55,245 bases of DNA from positions 257,574 to 312,818 of the forward strand of contig AOLX01000027.1 in the NCBI GenBank assembly GCA_000336895.1, read 5' to 3'. A program made the translations under genes and the position numbers. Shown here one piece after another: positions 33,606-42,470 of the stretch. This DNA is from Haloarcula argentinensis DSM 12282 (GTDB lineage Archaea > Halobacteriota > Halobacteria > Halobacteriales > Haloarculaceae). Under the pieces are notes generated by a model that worked only from the letters and a program-made list of their open reading frames with translations, was not told where the DNA came from and did not search any database. Within the stretch, counting starts at the first letter, position 1, and the number at the start of each line of letters is the position of its first letter.

Positions 33606-34934
33606 ATGGTCGACGTGAACGAGAACCCGTTCGATGGGACTGACGCGATCTTCGAACGAAAGCAACCGCTGAAAAAAGACACGTTCACGCCGGATACGAT
33701 CTTTCACCGCGATGAGGAGATCGAGTTCTACATTAACGCGCTTCAGGATGTCATCGTCGGCCACGACCCCAACAACGTCTTTGTTTACGGCCCAACAGGG
33801 GTCGGAAAGACAGCTGTTACGAAGTGGGTCCGGGACAAGCTCGAAGAGAAAGCCGAGGCCGAGGACATCCCGCTCACCGTTGTCGGCCCGATAAACTGCC
33901 GGAACTACCGATCGGCGTACGCGCTGGTCAACACACTCGTTAACGAGTTCCGGGACCCGGAGAACCAACTCCCCGAGAGCGGCTACAGCACTGACAGCGT
34001 CTTCGAGTTTCTTTACGAAGAGATCGAGGCTGTCGGCGGCAACGTCCTCATTATTCTGGACGAGATCGACAACATTCCAGCGGACGCGCGAAACGACTTC
34101 CTCTACGAACTACCGCGGGCCGAAGCGAACGAGAACACGCCGATCACCGATGCGAAGGTCGGGCTCATCGGGATCTCGAACGACCTCAAGTTCGTCGACG
34201 TGCTGGAACCCAAGGTGAAATCGACGCTGGGGGAGCGAGAGATCAAGTTCGGCCCATATGACGCGACTGAACTTCGAGATATTCTTGGCTACTACGCTGA
34301 CATCGCGTTCCGGGAGGACGTGCTCGGCGAAGATGTCGTCCCGCTGGCGGCGGCCTTCTCGGCACAGGAACGCGGCGACGTTCGGCAGGGGCTCCGAATC
34401 CTGGAAAAGGCCGGGGAGTACGCGCGGATGGAGGGCGCGGATGGTGTGACCGAAGCGCATACGCGACGGGCGACAGATACCATCGAAACCGACGAACTGC
34501 TGGATTACTTCGAGCACGACCTGAGTTCACAGCAGGCGCTGACGTATCTCGCGACGACGCTTGCGCTCATCGAACCGAAACACGAGGCGTCGACGAAACG
34601 GATATACAACCTCTATTCTTCGATTGCGGAGTCGAGCGGCCGCCGCGTGAAGTCCGAGCGGAAAATCTACGAGTTCCTCGACCAGCTTTCGATGCAGGGG
34701 CTAGTCCGCTCGGCCGAACGCAACCTCGGCCGCAAGGGTGGGCGCAAATACATTTACGAGGTCACTGACGATCCGACCGATATCATCAACGCTGCACTCC
34801 AATCCTCCTACAGCGATGCCGTACCGAGTAACGTCAACGGGATTCTCGAACACTATCTGGAGGACGAGGCCACCGAGTTCGAGGCGCCGGACACGACCGA
34901 CGACGAGCAACAGAACCTCTGGCAGTTCACGTAG
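33606..34934 (+). CDS. cdc6: Orc1/Cdc6-family replication initiator, Cdc6E-like
   Basis: The 442-residue AAA+ protein binds origin boxes and loads the MCM helicase. It shows Walker A GPTGVGKT at 62-69, Walker B LDEID at 151-155, a sensor 1 segment GISND at 189-193 and a C-terminal winged helix (about 330-440). The start at 33606 follows the TATA element by 28 bases. It stands directly beside an origin and is followed by twelve more boxes, the layout of Haloarcula hispanica cdc6E. Archaeal origins depend on their linked Cdc6, so this protein most likely reads the box described here. Confidence 0.95.
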   Translation: MVDVNENPFDGTDAIFERKQPLKKDTFTPDTIFHRDEEIEFYINALQDVIVGHDPNNVFVYGPTGVGKTAVTKWVRDKLEEKAEAEDIPLTVVGPINCRNYRSAYALVNTLVNEFRDPENQLPESGYSTDSVFEFLYEEIEAVGGNVLIILDEIDNIPADARNDFLYELPRAEANENTPITDAKVGLIGISNDLKFVDVLEPKVKSTLGEREIKFGPYDATELRDILGYYADIAFREDVLGEDVVPLAAAFSAQERGDVRQGLRILEKAGEYARMEGADGVTEAHTRRATDTIETDELLDYFEHDLSSQQALTYLATTLALIEPKHEASTKRIYNLYSSIAESSGRRVKSERKIYEFLDQLSMQGLVRSAERNLGRKGGRKYIYEVTDDPTDIINAALQSSYSDAVPSNVNGILEHYLEDEATEFEAPDTTDDEQQNLWQFT

Positions 34935-34977
34935 CCGGCGTATTTGCTCCCCTCCCCCCTCCGGGCTCACACGGCAG

Positions 34978-34996
34978 AACACTTGCACGGTGGTGT
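34978..34996 (+). repeat. Downstream origin box 1
   Basis: aacacttgcacggtggtgt; one change (g to c) from the consensus. It begins 43 bases after the cdc6 stop. Confidence 0.85.
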
Positions 34997-35035
34997 GTGT
35001 GTGTTCAACGGCGGTCTCTCTATTGTGCAGTCCAG

Positions 35036-35054
35036 AACAGTTGCAGGGTGGTGT
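35036..35054 (+). repeat. Downstream origin box 2
   Basis: aacagttgcagggtggtgt; one change at position 5. Confidence 0.85.
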
Positions 35055-35133
35055 GTGTCTGCCCACGATAGACCGCGACCCCTGAGTGCTAACAAGCGAT
35101 TATGTGGTATTTGCCCTCCACTGCAGTGTGTAG

Positions 35134-35152
35134 AACACTTGCAGACCGGTGT
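35134..35152 (+). repeat. Downstream origin box 3 (degenerate)
   Basis: aacacttgcagaccggtgt; the central gggt is changed to accg-like bases, so binding may be weak. Confidence 0.7.
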
Positions 35153-35194
35153 GTCAGCCCGTCCTGTCGCCGCACCGCGGTATTCCGTTTCGAA

Positions 35195-35213
35195 AACACT
35201 TGCAGGGTGGTGT
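35195..35213 (+). repeat. Downstream origin box 4
   Basis: Exact consensus copy. Confidence 0.88.
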
Positions 35214-35256
35214 CAACCCCGATTCGGCGGAAAAACGCCCAAAACGGCCGTTTCCG

Positions 35257-35275
35257 AACACTTGCACGGTGGTGT
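35257..35275 (+). repeat. Downstream origin box 5
   Basis: aacacttgcacggtggtgt; same single change as box 1. Confidence 0.85.
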
Positions 35276-35312
35276 GTCCTGTCTATTCTATCCTGTTTCT
35301 ATCGGTGCGGGA

Positions 35313-35331
35313 AACACTTGCAAGGTGGTGT
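35313..35331 (+). repeat. Downstream origin box 6
   Basis: aacacttgcaaggtggtgt; one change in the centre. Confidence 0.85.
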
Positions 35332-35367
35332 GAAAGCCCGCACAGAGACGCCGAACTGTAGCGTAGT

Positions 35368-35386
35368 AACACTTGCAGGGTGGTGC
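35368..35386 (+). repeat. Downstream origin box 7
   Basis: Consensus except for the last base (c). Confidence 0.86.
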
Positions 35387-35420
35387 TTTAGTGGAACCCA
35401 GGCACGAATACACCCGTGTG

Positions 35421-35439
35421 AACACTTGCACGGTGGTGT
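35421..35439 (+). repeat. Downstream origin box 8
   Basis: aacacttgcacggtggtgt; a further partial copy, aacacctg, follows at 35443. Confidence 0.85.
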
Positions 35440-35484
35440 GTGAACACCTGTGCACTGTTTTGGTCCGGTTGTAGTCGAACTGGA

Positions 35485-35503
35485 AACACTTGCAGGGTGG
35501 TGA
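35485..35503 (+). repeat. Downstream origin box 9
   Basis: Consensus except for the last base (a). It begins only 22 bases before box 10, about two helical turns. Confidence 0.86.
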
Positions 35504-35506
35504 TAG

Positions 35507-35525
35507 AACACTCGTAGGGTGGTGT
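35507..35525 (+). repeat. Downstream origin box 10
   Basis: aacactcgtagggtggtgt; two changes in the left half and an intact right half. Confidence 0.8.
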
Positions 35526-35550
35526 CGGATCGCTTGTGTAGGGCTGTCAG

Positions 35551-35569
35551 AACACTTGTAGGGTGGTGT
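35551..35569 (+). repeat. Downstream origin box 11
   Basis: aacacttgtagggtggtgt; one change (c to t at position 9). Confidence 0.84.
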
Positions 35570-35691
35570 GCTGGCCCATTATCACCGAGCTGATCCCTAC
35601 AGCGACCGTCCCGTTCGGCGTACCTGTGCTGTTCAGGCCAGCCGATAATGAACTGTCATACACTGATAATGGCAGCGAGGCTTCGCCAGAG

Positions 35692-35710
35692 AACACTCGA
35701 AGGGTGGTGT
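35692..35710 (+). repeat. Downstream origin box 12
   Basis: aacactcgaagggtggtgt; the most distant copy, 141 bases after box 11 and 70 bases before the convergent dehydrogenase stop. Confidence 0.78.
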
Positions 35711-35779
35711 TCCCGCGAAAAACACACGTTGTTTGCGATGCAATCAATCAAGCGATGGTGATCGACTGAGCCCTCCCCA

Positions 35780-36934
35780 TTACATCGGGGCCTGGTTGTA
35801 GATGAGGTTCCGCTGGATGTCGTTGGCCCCCTCGTAGATGACCGGAATCCGGACGTCGCGGTACACGCGGGAGATACGGTTCTCCGTCAGCACCGACCGC
35901 CCTCCGTGGAGCTGCATTCCTTTCTCCGCACAGTCCATTGCGGCTTCGGTCGCGTTGGTCTTTGCCAGTGCGGCCCAGTAGCCGGCGTTCTCCTGATTGG
36001 CGACGCGCTCCGCCGCGTGCCAGGTGAGCGCTCGGGCGGACTGGAGGCCGAGTTGCATGTCGGCCAGTTTGTGCTGGACCGCCTGGAACTCATCGACAGT
36101 TTTGCCGAAGGCCTCGCGGTCGTGGACGAACTCCCAGGCTTCTTCGATGGCCGCCGCGGCGAGACCGATGCCGTGCCCGCCGACGACGACGCGGCCGTGA
36201 TTGAAGAACTCGGCGAGCATGTAGAAGCCGGCCCCTTCGACGCCGATAAGGTTCTCCTCCGGAATCCGGCAGTCGTCGAGCACGATGTGGGCCTGCTTGG
36301 ACGCCCGGAAGCCCATCTTTTCGGGGATGTGTTCGGCGTGGTAGCCGTCGGCGTCTGTCGGGACGATGAACATCGAGTAGTTCCCGTAGCGGTCGTTCGG
36401 ATCGTCACCGGTCTTGGCGTACAGCGTCACCCAGTCCGCTTCGACGCCGTTGCCGATCCAGTACTTTTCACCGTTGAGTACCCACTCGTCACCATCTTTC
36501 TCAGCGGCCGTCGTCATCCCGGCAAGGTCGCTTCCGGTCTCCGGTTCGGAGACGGCGAGGCCGGTAAGCTGGTCGCCGGCTGCGACGGGCTCGAGGAACT
36601 CCTCTTTCTGCCAGTCCGCGCCGTGGTCCTCGACGATCTCTGCCCCGAAGCTGGCGAGCTGGATCGTCAGCGCGATCCCTGCGTCGGCTTTGTACAACTC
36701 CTCCGCCATCGCAAGCATCTGCTGGAGGTCGTAGCCGCTCCCGCCCCACTCCTCGCCGATGTCCTGGGCGACGAGGCCGGCCTCCCTGGCTGCTTCGAGC
36801 ACGTCCCAGGGATACTCCCCGGACGCGTAGTACTCACCTGCGACTGGTTCGATATGCTCCGCGGCGAACTCCCGAGCCTCCTCCTTGACCTCGTGTGCGT
36901 GTTCCGGAACGAGTTTCTCGGATAGCAAGTCCAT
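35780..36934 (-). CDS. Acyl-CoA dehydrogenase
   Basis: The 384-residue flavoprotein oxidises an acyl-CoA to the trans-2-enoyl-CoA and passes electrons to electron-transfer flavoprotein. It has the usual helical N-domain, a beta barrel with SEPETGSDL and KYWIGNG, and the C-terminal helical domain with the catalytic glutamate in YEGANDIQR. Chain-length preference cannot be told. A TATA-like gtatatg at 36959-36965 places transcription start near 36936, so ATG 36934 (MDLLSEKL) is chosen over upstream ATGs at 36946 and 36961. An acyl-CoA ligase follows one gene away. Confidence 0.94.
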   Translation of the reverse strand: MDLLSEKLVPEHAHEVKEEAREFAAEHIEPVAGEYYASGEYPWDVLEAAREAGLVAQDIGEEWGGSGYDLQQMLAMAEELYKADAGIALTIQLASFGAEIVEDHGADWQKEEFLEPVAAGDQLTGLAVSEPETGSDLAGMTTAAEKDGDEWVLNGEKYWIGNGVEADWVTLYAKTGDDPNDRYGNYSMFIVPTDADGYHAEHIPEKMGFRASKQAHIVLDDCRIPEENLIGVEGAGFYMLAEFFNHGRVVVGGHGIGLAAAAIEEAWEFVHDREAFGKTVDEFQAVQHKLADMQLGLQSARALTWHAAERVANQENAGYWAALAKTNATEAAMDCAEKGMQLHGGRSVLTENRISRVYRDVRIPVIYEGANDIQRNLIYNQAPM

Positions 36935-37060
36935 GGGAATTATCATGGTTTGTGTACTCATATACTCCGTGGAACTCTGCCAAACACCGTCGTAGTTGTT
37001 TTTCGGAAAATCCTGATAATCGGCCAGCACGCTTTTCCACGGCTGTGGCCTTCCTCGAAC

Positions 37061-37834
37061 ATGAATCGTCGAGACTACCTGCTCGCCGGAGCCACCCTCG
37101 GAACCGCCGGGCTTGCGGGATGTTCGTTTCTGGCTGCAGCCGAGGCACCACCACCGGACGTTCCGAAACAGCGTCTCGAAGACGGCGGCTGGACGCGAAC
37201 GGACCAGTCCTCGGAGACAGTGTTCGACCGGAGCTACGGCCCGGTTTCGGTCGAGGCCGTCTCCAGTACGGTCCAGTACGCCGACGAACAGCTACAGGAG
37301 CGTGTCGCCAGCCGAACCCTCGACCAGGTCCAGACTGCGCTCTCCGTGTTTTTCGCCACCCGCGTCGATTTTAGCCCCAATCTGGACAATCTCCCGGCTG
37401 GCGTGGGTCGCGAGGAACTGCTGGCGGAAGTCAGAACGAACGCCCGTGATAGCTTTGAACAGCAGATGGAAGCGCAGGGGCTGACCGACATCGAGAAATC
37501 CGGCGAGGGAACAATCGATATCGACACCGGTGAGACAGCCGAGACAGTGGAACTATCTGCTGTGTACCCATTCGAGGGCATCGCCTTTGATGTGACCGAC
37601 AGTGAAGCTGTCGAGATACCGTCCAGCGACATTGATATCTCGGCGATGTTCGCCGTCTGGCACCACGGCGATTTCGTCATCATTTCCGGGGGCGCGTACC
37701 CGGTGCAGAACTTCGAGCAGGTCGTCGAAAGTGAACTGAGCGACGGAATCACAGTCACTGTCGATGTTGATCTCGGACTTCAGCCCGACACCTATCGGAC
37801 CGAAGTCCGGAATCTCGTCACTGGCGTCGAGTAA
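37061..37834 (+). CDS. DUF6517-type lipoprotein with Tat signal
   Basis: The 257-residue protein starts with MNRRDYLLAG and reaches a lipobox-like LAGC near residue 21, a twin-arginine lipoprotein signal. The rest resembles DUF6517, as does the protein at 7212-7853, although the two share little obvious identity by eye. Role unknown. A TATA-like gcttttcc near 37034 supports ATG 37061. It is divergent from the acyl-CoA dehydrogenase and convergent with the acyl-CoA ligase, so it is transcribed alone. Confidence 0.78.
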   Translation: MNRRDYLLAGATLGTAGLAGCSFLAAAEAPPPDVPKQRLEDGGWTRTDQSSETVFDRSYGPVSVEAVSSTVQYADEQLQERVASRTLDQVQTALSVFFATRVDFSPNLDNLPAGVGREELLAEVRTNARDSFEQQMEAQGLTDIEKSGEGTIDIDTGETAETVELSAVYPFEGIAFDVTDSEAVEIPSSDIDISAMFAVWHHGDFVIISGGAYPVQNFEQVVESELSDGITVTVDVDLGLQPDTYRTEVRNLVTGVE

Positions 37835-37900
37835 ATCCCATCATTCACGCTCAGTAACCGCTACTGTCGCTGGAGACATTCGCACTCCGGCGATAATCTC

Positions 37901-39553
37901 CTATTCTGGCGCGGCGTCGTCAGGGACGCGACCCTCGACGAGTGATTCGTCGGCGTACTCGTCGCGGAGCGACTTCTTGTCGAACTTCCCGGTTGCCGTC
38001 TTCGGTACCTCGTCGATGGTGACGAAGTTGTCTGGGACCCACCATTTGGGGTAGGAGTCGAGAATGTACTCCCGGAGTTCATCACCAAGCGTCTCCTCGT
38101 CGGCGTCAGGCGTCGGAACGATCATCGCGAGTGGGCGCTCCTGCCAGCGCTCGTGGGGGACACCGATGACTGCCGCCTCGTTAACATCGTCGTGGGATAG
38201 CAGTTCGTTTTCCAGTTCCAGCGAGGAGATCCACTCTCCGCCGCTCTTGATGACGTCTTTCGCCCGGTCGACGATCTTGATGTAGCCGTCCTCGTCGACG
38301 GACACCACGTCACCGGTCTTCAGATAGCCATCCTCGAACTCCTGTTCGTTCGCTTCCGGCCGCTTGAAGTACTCTGTCGTCACCCACGGCCCGCGGATGT
38401 GGAGTTCGCCGAAGTCCTCGCCGTTGTGCGGGACCTCGTTGCCGTTGTCGTCGATGACACGGAACTCCAGCCCGGGCGTGATTAGCCCCTGCTTTGCCCG
38501 CTTGTCCAGTTGCGTCTGATAGTCGGCGTCCTCCAGGTCACTCCGCAGGGACGACACCGCACCCACTGGGGCCGTCTCGGTCATCCCCCAGGCGTGGACG
38601 AGCTCCACACCACGGTCGTCGAAGAACCGGATCATCGCTTCGGGTGCGGCGCTGCCGCCGACGATAAGACGTTCGAGCGAGGAGAGGTCGACGTCGTTCT
38701 CCTTGACGTACTCCATCAGTCCCAGCCAGACGGTCGGGACGCCAGCAGTGACGGTGACGTTCTCCTCTTCGATGAGCTTCGCGAGGTCCGCCGGTTCCGG
38801 CTGTGGGCCGGGGTAGACGTGCTTGGCCCCGCCGGCGGTTGCCGAAAACGGGAGGCCCCACGCGTTGACGTGGAACATCGGGACGACCGGCATCATGACG
38901 TCGTCGTCGTCGAGTGGAATCCCCTGTGGCGACTGTATCGCCATCGTGTGGCTCCACAGCATCTGCTGGGTGTACTCGACGCCTTTCGGCCGCCCGGTCG
39001 TACCGGACGTGTAACAGAGACCGGCGGGGCGGTCCTCCTCCAGTTCAGGCCAGTCGTACTCAGTCGGCTGGTCGGCGATGAACGACTCGTAGGAAACGGC
39101 ATCGAGCTCCGTGTCTGGAACGGACTCGCTCATCACGATGAACTGCTCGACCGTTTCAAAGGACTCCGGATCATCGACGGCGGCACCCTCGAGTTTCGGC
39201 AGGAGCGATTCGTCGACGAAAATGAGTTCGTCCTGCGCGTCGCTGACGATATACTGGATGTGTTCGTCGGGCAGCAGTGGGTTGATAGTGTGTAGCTGCG
39301 CACCAGTTCCGGGTACTCCGAAGTACGTCTCGAAGTGACGGCTGTGGTTCCAGCAGAACGTTCCGAGCCGTTCGCCGTCGCCGTAGCCGGCTTCCTCGAT
39401 CGCGTTCGCTAACTGCGCCGTCCGTTCGGCATACTCGGCGTAGTCGTGACGGACGATACCTTCGTGGGTACGAGAGACGACCTCTGTGTCCGGATACAGT
39501 GTTTCTGCGCGCCACAGGAACGGCCGTAGAGTTTGTGGGCTGCCTCCTGGCAT
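37901..39553 (-). CDS. Acyl-CoA synthetase (AMP-forming)
   Basis: The 550-residue ligase activates a fatty acid with ATP and CoA. It has the phosphate loop YTSGTTGRPKG near residues 185-195, HAWGMTETAP near 330, the adenylate-binding GYLKTGDV and, near the C-terminus, the catalytic-lysine motif PKTATGKFDKK. The closest look is to medium/long-chain fatty acid ligases. A TATA-like ttgtatcg near 39577 supports ATG 39553. With the dehydrogenase at 35780-36934 it could feed beta-oxidation, though the two are separate transcripts. Confidence 0.93.
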   Translation of the reverse strand: MPGGSPQTLRPFLWRAETLYPDTEVVSRTHEGIVRHDYAEYAERTAQLANAIEEAGYGDGERLGTFCWNHSRHFETYFGVPGTGAQLHTINPLLPDEHIQYIVSDAQDELIFVDESLLPKLEGAAVDDPESFETVEQFIVMSESVPDTELDAVSYESFIADQPTEYDWPELEEDRPAGLCYTSGTTGRPKGVEYTQQMLWSHTMAIQSPQGIPLDDDDVMMPVVPMFHVNAWGLPFSATAGGAKHVYPGPQPEPADLAKLIEEENVTVTAGVPTVWLGLMEYVKENDVDLSSLERLIVGGSAAPEAMIRFFDDRGVELVHAWGMTETAPVGAVSSLRSDLEDADYQTQLDKRAKQGLITPGLEFRVIDDNGNEVPHNGEDFGELHIRGPWVTTEYFKRPEANEQEFEDGYLKTGDVVSVDEDGYIKIVDRAKDVIKSGGEWISSLELENELLSHDDVNEAAVIGVPHERWQERPLAMIVPTPDADEETLGDELREYILDSYPKWWVPDNFVTIDEVPKTATGKFDKKSLRDEYADESLVEGRVPDDAAPE

Positions 39554-39655
39554 ATCATGACGCAGGGGCTCACGATACAAGAAACACTGCTAAATCTTTC
39601 ATGATGGAAAAGGAGTTCATCCGCAGTGCCCGCCGTCCCCATCGTTGCGACCTGC

Positions 39656-40258
39656 TTACACTTCGATTTCCTGCATCAGGTCGACCAGCTCTTCCAGTTC
39701 CGGAAACGTGTACACTTTGACGTTGATGTCGGACTCCAGTGCGTGGACGCGGGAATCGAACATCAGCGCCATCTCGTTGTCCCGGTCACCGACGAGCTGG
39801 TCCACCATCCCGCTTCCGGGGCCGAACGTGAAGTTCGGTGTGGAGATGTCGATGGTGGTATCCAGAACGTTCGCCCAGCCGTCGATGAAGCCGCTGGTCA
39901 TGATGTTGCCGATCTCCTGAATCGCCGAGCGTTCCATGTCGGTGAAGCCGCTCGCGTTGGGGTCTGTCTCACCCATGTCGCCGATCATGCCGGTGGCGAG
40001 GTCCTTCGCACTGGCGGCGTTGAACAGGAACAGGATGTGCCCGTGGGGCTTTTCGACCATTTCGATACTGATACCGATCTGCTTCTCGTCGCCGACGTGT
40101 GTTTTGATATCCGGGATATCGATGAAGTTGATCTTCGTGATCTCCATCTCTGTCTCCATCCCAGTCATCTGGCTAAGGTGGTTCGCAACGGTGTTACCAC
40201 CTTCTTTAGCCATCTGATTGAACAACCCGAGCTTCCGAATATCTATCATCAGACTCAT
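39656..40258 (-). CDS. cheC: CheC-family chemotaxis phosphatase
   Basis: The 200-residue protein has the CheC/FliY active-site pattern at DMERSAIQEIGNIM (near residues 106-119), where the Glu and Asn act on phospho-CheY. A second complete copy of the motif is not evident. The N-terminal 90 residues are a partner-binding domain. CheC dephosphorylates CheY in archaeal chemotaxis and binds CheD. No other che gene is near, so this is a stand-alone copy. MIDIRKL at 40249 is an alternative start. A TATA-like gcttatgta near 40303 would give a short leader. Confidence 0.88.
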   Translation of the reverse strand: MSLMIDIRKLGLFNQMAKEGGNTVANHLSQMTGMETEMEITKINFIDIPDIKTHVGDEKQIGISIEMVEKPHGHILFLFNAASAKDLATGMIGDMGETDPNASGFTDMERSAIQEIGNIMTSGFIDGWANVLDTTIDISTPNFTFGPGSGMVDQLVGDRDNEMALMFDSRVHALESDINVKVYTFPELEELVDLMQEIEV

Positions 40259-40359
40259 TCGTTAGGACCAGCGTTGCCGCTGAGTTGTGTGCCCTCATAC
40301 ATAAGCTATGCACCCGCATTTTCGTCGGCGAGAATCGGAGCGTGTCGATACAGCTTTCC

Positions 40360-41028
40360 TCACTCCACCCGGACGCTTACAGCGACACCCTCACCGAGTG
40401 GTAGCAGCCCGGTCTCGAACGCTGGGTCGTCGCCGACGCGTTCGAGATACGCGGCGATACCGCGACTCGTTTCGTTGGCATCGATATCGTCGCCGTCTAA
40501 CAGTGCCTGTACCGCCTCGAACTCCAGCGGCCCGGCCTCGATCATGTTATCGGCGACCACGGCCCCGCCGACCGGCACTTTGTCCCGGACAGCTTCGAAG
40601 GCCTCCGTGTATCGGTGTTTCTCGTTGTCGATGAGAACCACATCGAACGGACCGTCGTAGTTCTCGACGGTTTCGATTGCATCCCCGTGTTCGAAGACGG
40701 CCCGGTCGGCGAACCCGCCGCGATCGAGAAACTCGCGGGCTTCCGCCAGCTCATCGGCGTCAACCTCTGTCAGGACAATCTGCCCGTCGGCGGATACCGC
40801 GGGTGCCATCCAGTACGCCGAATAGCCGAAGCCGGAGCCGAACTCGAAGACACGGTCGGCGTCAACCATCCGGGCAACGAGGCGGAGCCACCCGCCGACT
40901 GCGGGGCCGACCGTCGGGAACCCTTCCCGGTCGGCTTTAGCATCCATTTCCCCGATAACCTGGTCGCTGGCTGGCGCTAGCGTACGGGCAAATTGCTCTG
41001 TGACTTCAGGGAGCGGGGTTTCGTCCAT
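40360..41028 (-). CDS. SAM-dependent O-methyltransferase
   Basis: The 222-residue protein is a class I methyltransferase of the caffeoyl-CoA/catechol O-methyltransferase type. It has the SAM motif FEFGSGFGYSAYW near residue 62, an acidic LTEVDAD loop, the metal-site-like VLIDNEKHRYTEA and AVVADNM. The substrate is unknown. A TATA-like catttatgt near 41055 supports a leaderless ATG at 41028. It lies about 100 bases upstream of cheC on the same strand but with a separate promoter. Confidence 0.9.
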   Translation of the reverse strand: MDETPLPEVTEQFARTLAPASDQVIGEMDAKADREGFPTVGPAVGGWLRLVARMVDADRVFEFGSGFGYSAYWMAPAVSADGQIVLTEVDADELAEAREFLDRGGFADRAVFEHGDAIETVENYDGPFDVVLIDNEKHRYTEAFEAVRDKVPVGGAVVADNMIEAGPLEFEAVQALLDGDDIDANETSRGIAAYLERVGDDPAFETGLLPLGEGVAVSVRVE

Positions 41029-41078
41029 ACCGGGCTATGTCGGGAGCGATGACATAAATGAGTGGGTCGGCACCGGGG

Positions 41079-42116
41079 CTAGCCGAGTTCGAGGCGTTCG
41101 ACGTACCGGATGACCGACTCCAGCGCGGGGTTGGAGTAGTACTCGACAGTGTTGGCCGCTGTCTCGTATGAGAGAATCCCGAGGTCGTCCAGCCGCGGAA
41201 GGTGGTTATGTGCCAGCGACACACCAACTTCGTCGCGTGATTTAGGCGTCTCCCTGGCTGGAATCGCCTTCTCCCGCTCGTAGACGCGGTCGACGAGGTC
41301 GTCAAGTGGGACCTCGGTGTCCGACCGGTCTTTCAGATGATACAGGAGACTGCGCCGCCGCGGAGCGGAGATCAGTTCCAGTACTTGGTCGAACGAGTAC
41401 GGTATTGGAATGGTTTCGGGCTCTTCCGGGTCGCCCTTCTTGACGCCGCCGGGTGGGGTGACGGTATCTCGGAACGTCGGCGTCTCCTCTGCGTCCTTCG
41501 ACGCTGTGACGGTCCAGCCGTGGTCCGGGAGGTATTCGTACACGACATCATACAGCGGTCGAAACATCTCGACTGTCTCTTCCGTATGGACCTCCGGGTC
41601 CATGTGATGATGGCTCAAAACCCCCATCTCGGCACACTGTCGGTTCAGCGCGGTTACCAGCGCGATGACGCGGTCACGCTCCCAGGACTCGAGTAGTCCG
41701 GTTAGCGAATGGAGGCAGAGCAGTAGCGGCGCATCCGCCTGTTCCAGTCGACCGAGATGGCGAGAGACGGTCGCGCCGATGTCTATCGGCGCCACTGTCG
41801 TGGGAAGGGTATCGAGCGTCAATGAGGGAAATGCGCCGGACGCCGCTGCCTGTGAGTTGGCCGGTAACTCGCTGCCGGCATCGACGATGATCGCCTCTTC
41901 GGGCATCTCGTCGTCGAGGTGCTGCTGCCACAGCGAGAGGCGGGAATCGGGGGACTCGGACACTGTGACACAGATCGCTTTCGACTCACTGACGCCCTGC
42001 TCGGCCAGAAACCCGGCACATCCCTCTCGTTCTGCGTCGCTCGATTCGTGCGCCAGCACCAATACGGACGACGCATCTTTCAGAGGCTGGTCCACTGTCC
42101 CACTCCCGGAGTTCAT
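41079..42116 (-). CDS. DUF7504-type protein with C-terminal winged helix
   Basis: The 345-residue protein has a RecA-like N-terminal domain (about 1-200) without a clear Walker A motif. Its C-terminal winged-helix domain (about 245-340, ISAPRRRSLLYHLKDR and later SLAHNHLPRLDDLGIL) is of the DUF7344 type. Such haloarchaeal proteins are thought to be regulators that sense an unknown signal. A TATA-like tttatgg near 42145 fits a leaderless start at 42116 (MNSGSG); an upstream ATG at 42176 would span the promoter. It is divergent from a small acidic gene. Confidence 0.78.
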   Translation of the reverse strand: MNSGSGTVDQPLKDASSVLVLAHESSDAEREGCAGFLAEQGVSESKAICVTVSESPDSRLSLWQQHLDDEMPEEAIIVDAGSELPANSQAAASGAFPSLTLDTLPTTVAPIDIGATVSRHLGRLEQADAPLLLCLHSLTGLLESWERDRVIALVTALNRQCAEMGVLSHHHMDPEVHTEETVEMFRPLYDVVYEYLPDHGWTVTASKDAEETPTFRDTVTPPGGVKKGDPEEPETIPIPYSFDQVLELISAPRRRSLLYHLKDRSDTEVPLDDLVDRVYEREKAIPARETPKSRDEVGVSLAHNHLPRLDDLGILSYETAANTVEYYSNPALESVIRYVERLELG

Positions 42117-42311
42117 TGCATACTGTATCGTATCAGGAACCATAAACCCATCAACAAATAAGCATTCCCGTGACATACGGTAACTTTTGATAAGCTCCGG
42201 TTAAATATGAGACAGTGACCGTATCGGCTCTCGCTGTGTGACCCGTTCGTAGCGTGTGACTGTGCGCCCCGATTCCGAGGATTTTTGCAGCACGACGCTG
42301 TATTACCGACC

Positions 42312-42470
42312 ATGCCAATCATGTCGAGTAGCGACTTTTCTATCCACATTGAGGAGTGTGACGAGTTTGACGACGGGATGCCGATAAGTTCGCTTCCGGA
42401 CGAAGTCACGTCCATCGACGACCTCGACTGCGAGTGCTGGAGTGGGTTCGAGTCGCTGGACGAGATCTGA
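42312..42470 (+). CDS. Small acidic protein
   Basis: The frame encodes 52 residues with many Asp and Glu and three Cys (near residues 16, 40 and 42, with CEC). It has no recognisable family. A T-rich gatttttgc near 42283 lies about 28 bases before ATG 42312. Acid-rich composition favours coding, but it is short and the opposite strand is also open, so this is a tentative call. Confidence 0.48.
   Translation: MPIMSSSDFSIHIEECDEFDDGMPISSLPDEVTSIDDLDCECWSGFESLDEI

Larger units (their letters stand above)
34935..35779. other. Box-rich region downstream of cdc6 (probable initiator titration site)
   Basis: No gene is supported in these 845 bases. They carry twelve copies of the origin box, all on the plus strand. 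Spacing between starts is mostly 53-64 bases, with outliers of 22, 44, 98 and 141. In Haloarcula hispanica an ORB-rich region downstream of cdc6E lowers oriC2 firing, probably by binding spare Cdc6E. The same role is likely here. Confidence 0.85.

Noticed and set aside
34944..35443. Open frames running through the box array
   Set aside because: They are made of repeated box translations (TCxVV- or LAxWC-like units) and lack haloarchaeal acid-rich composition.
34978..35710. Repeat array that looks at first like CRISPR
   Set aside because: Repeats are only 19 bases with changes, spacers vary from 3 to 122 bases, no cas genes are near, and the same box appears in inverted form at the origin and on the cdc6 promoter.
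38510..39295. Plus-strand open frame opposite the acyl-CoA synthetase
   Set aside because: Shadow of a gene with all catalytic motifs in place.
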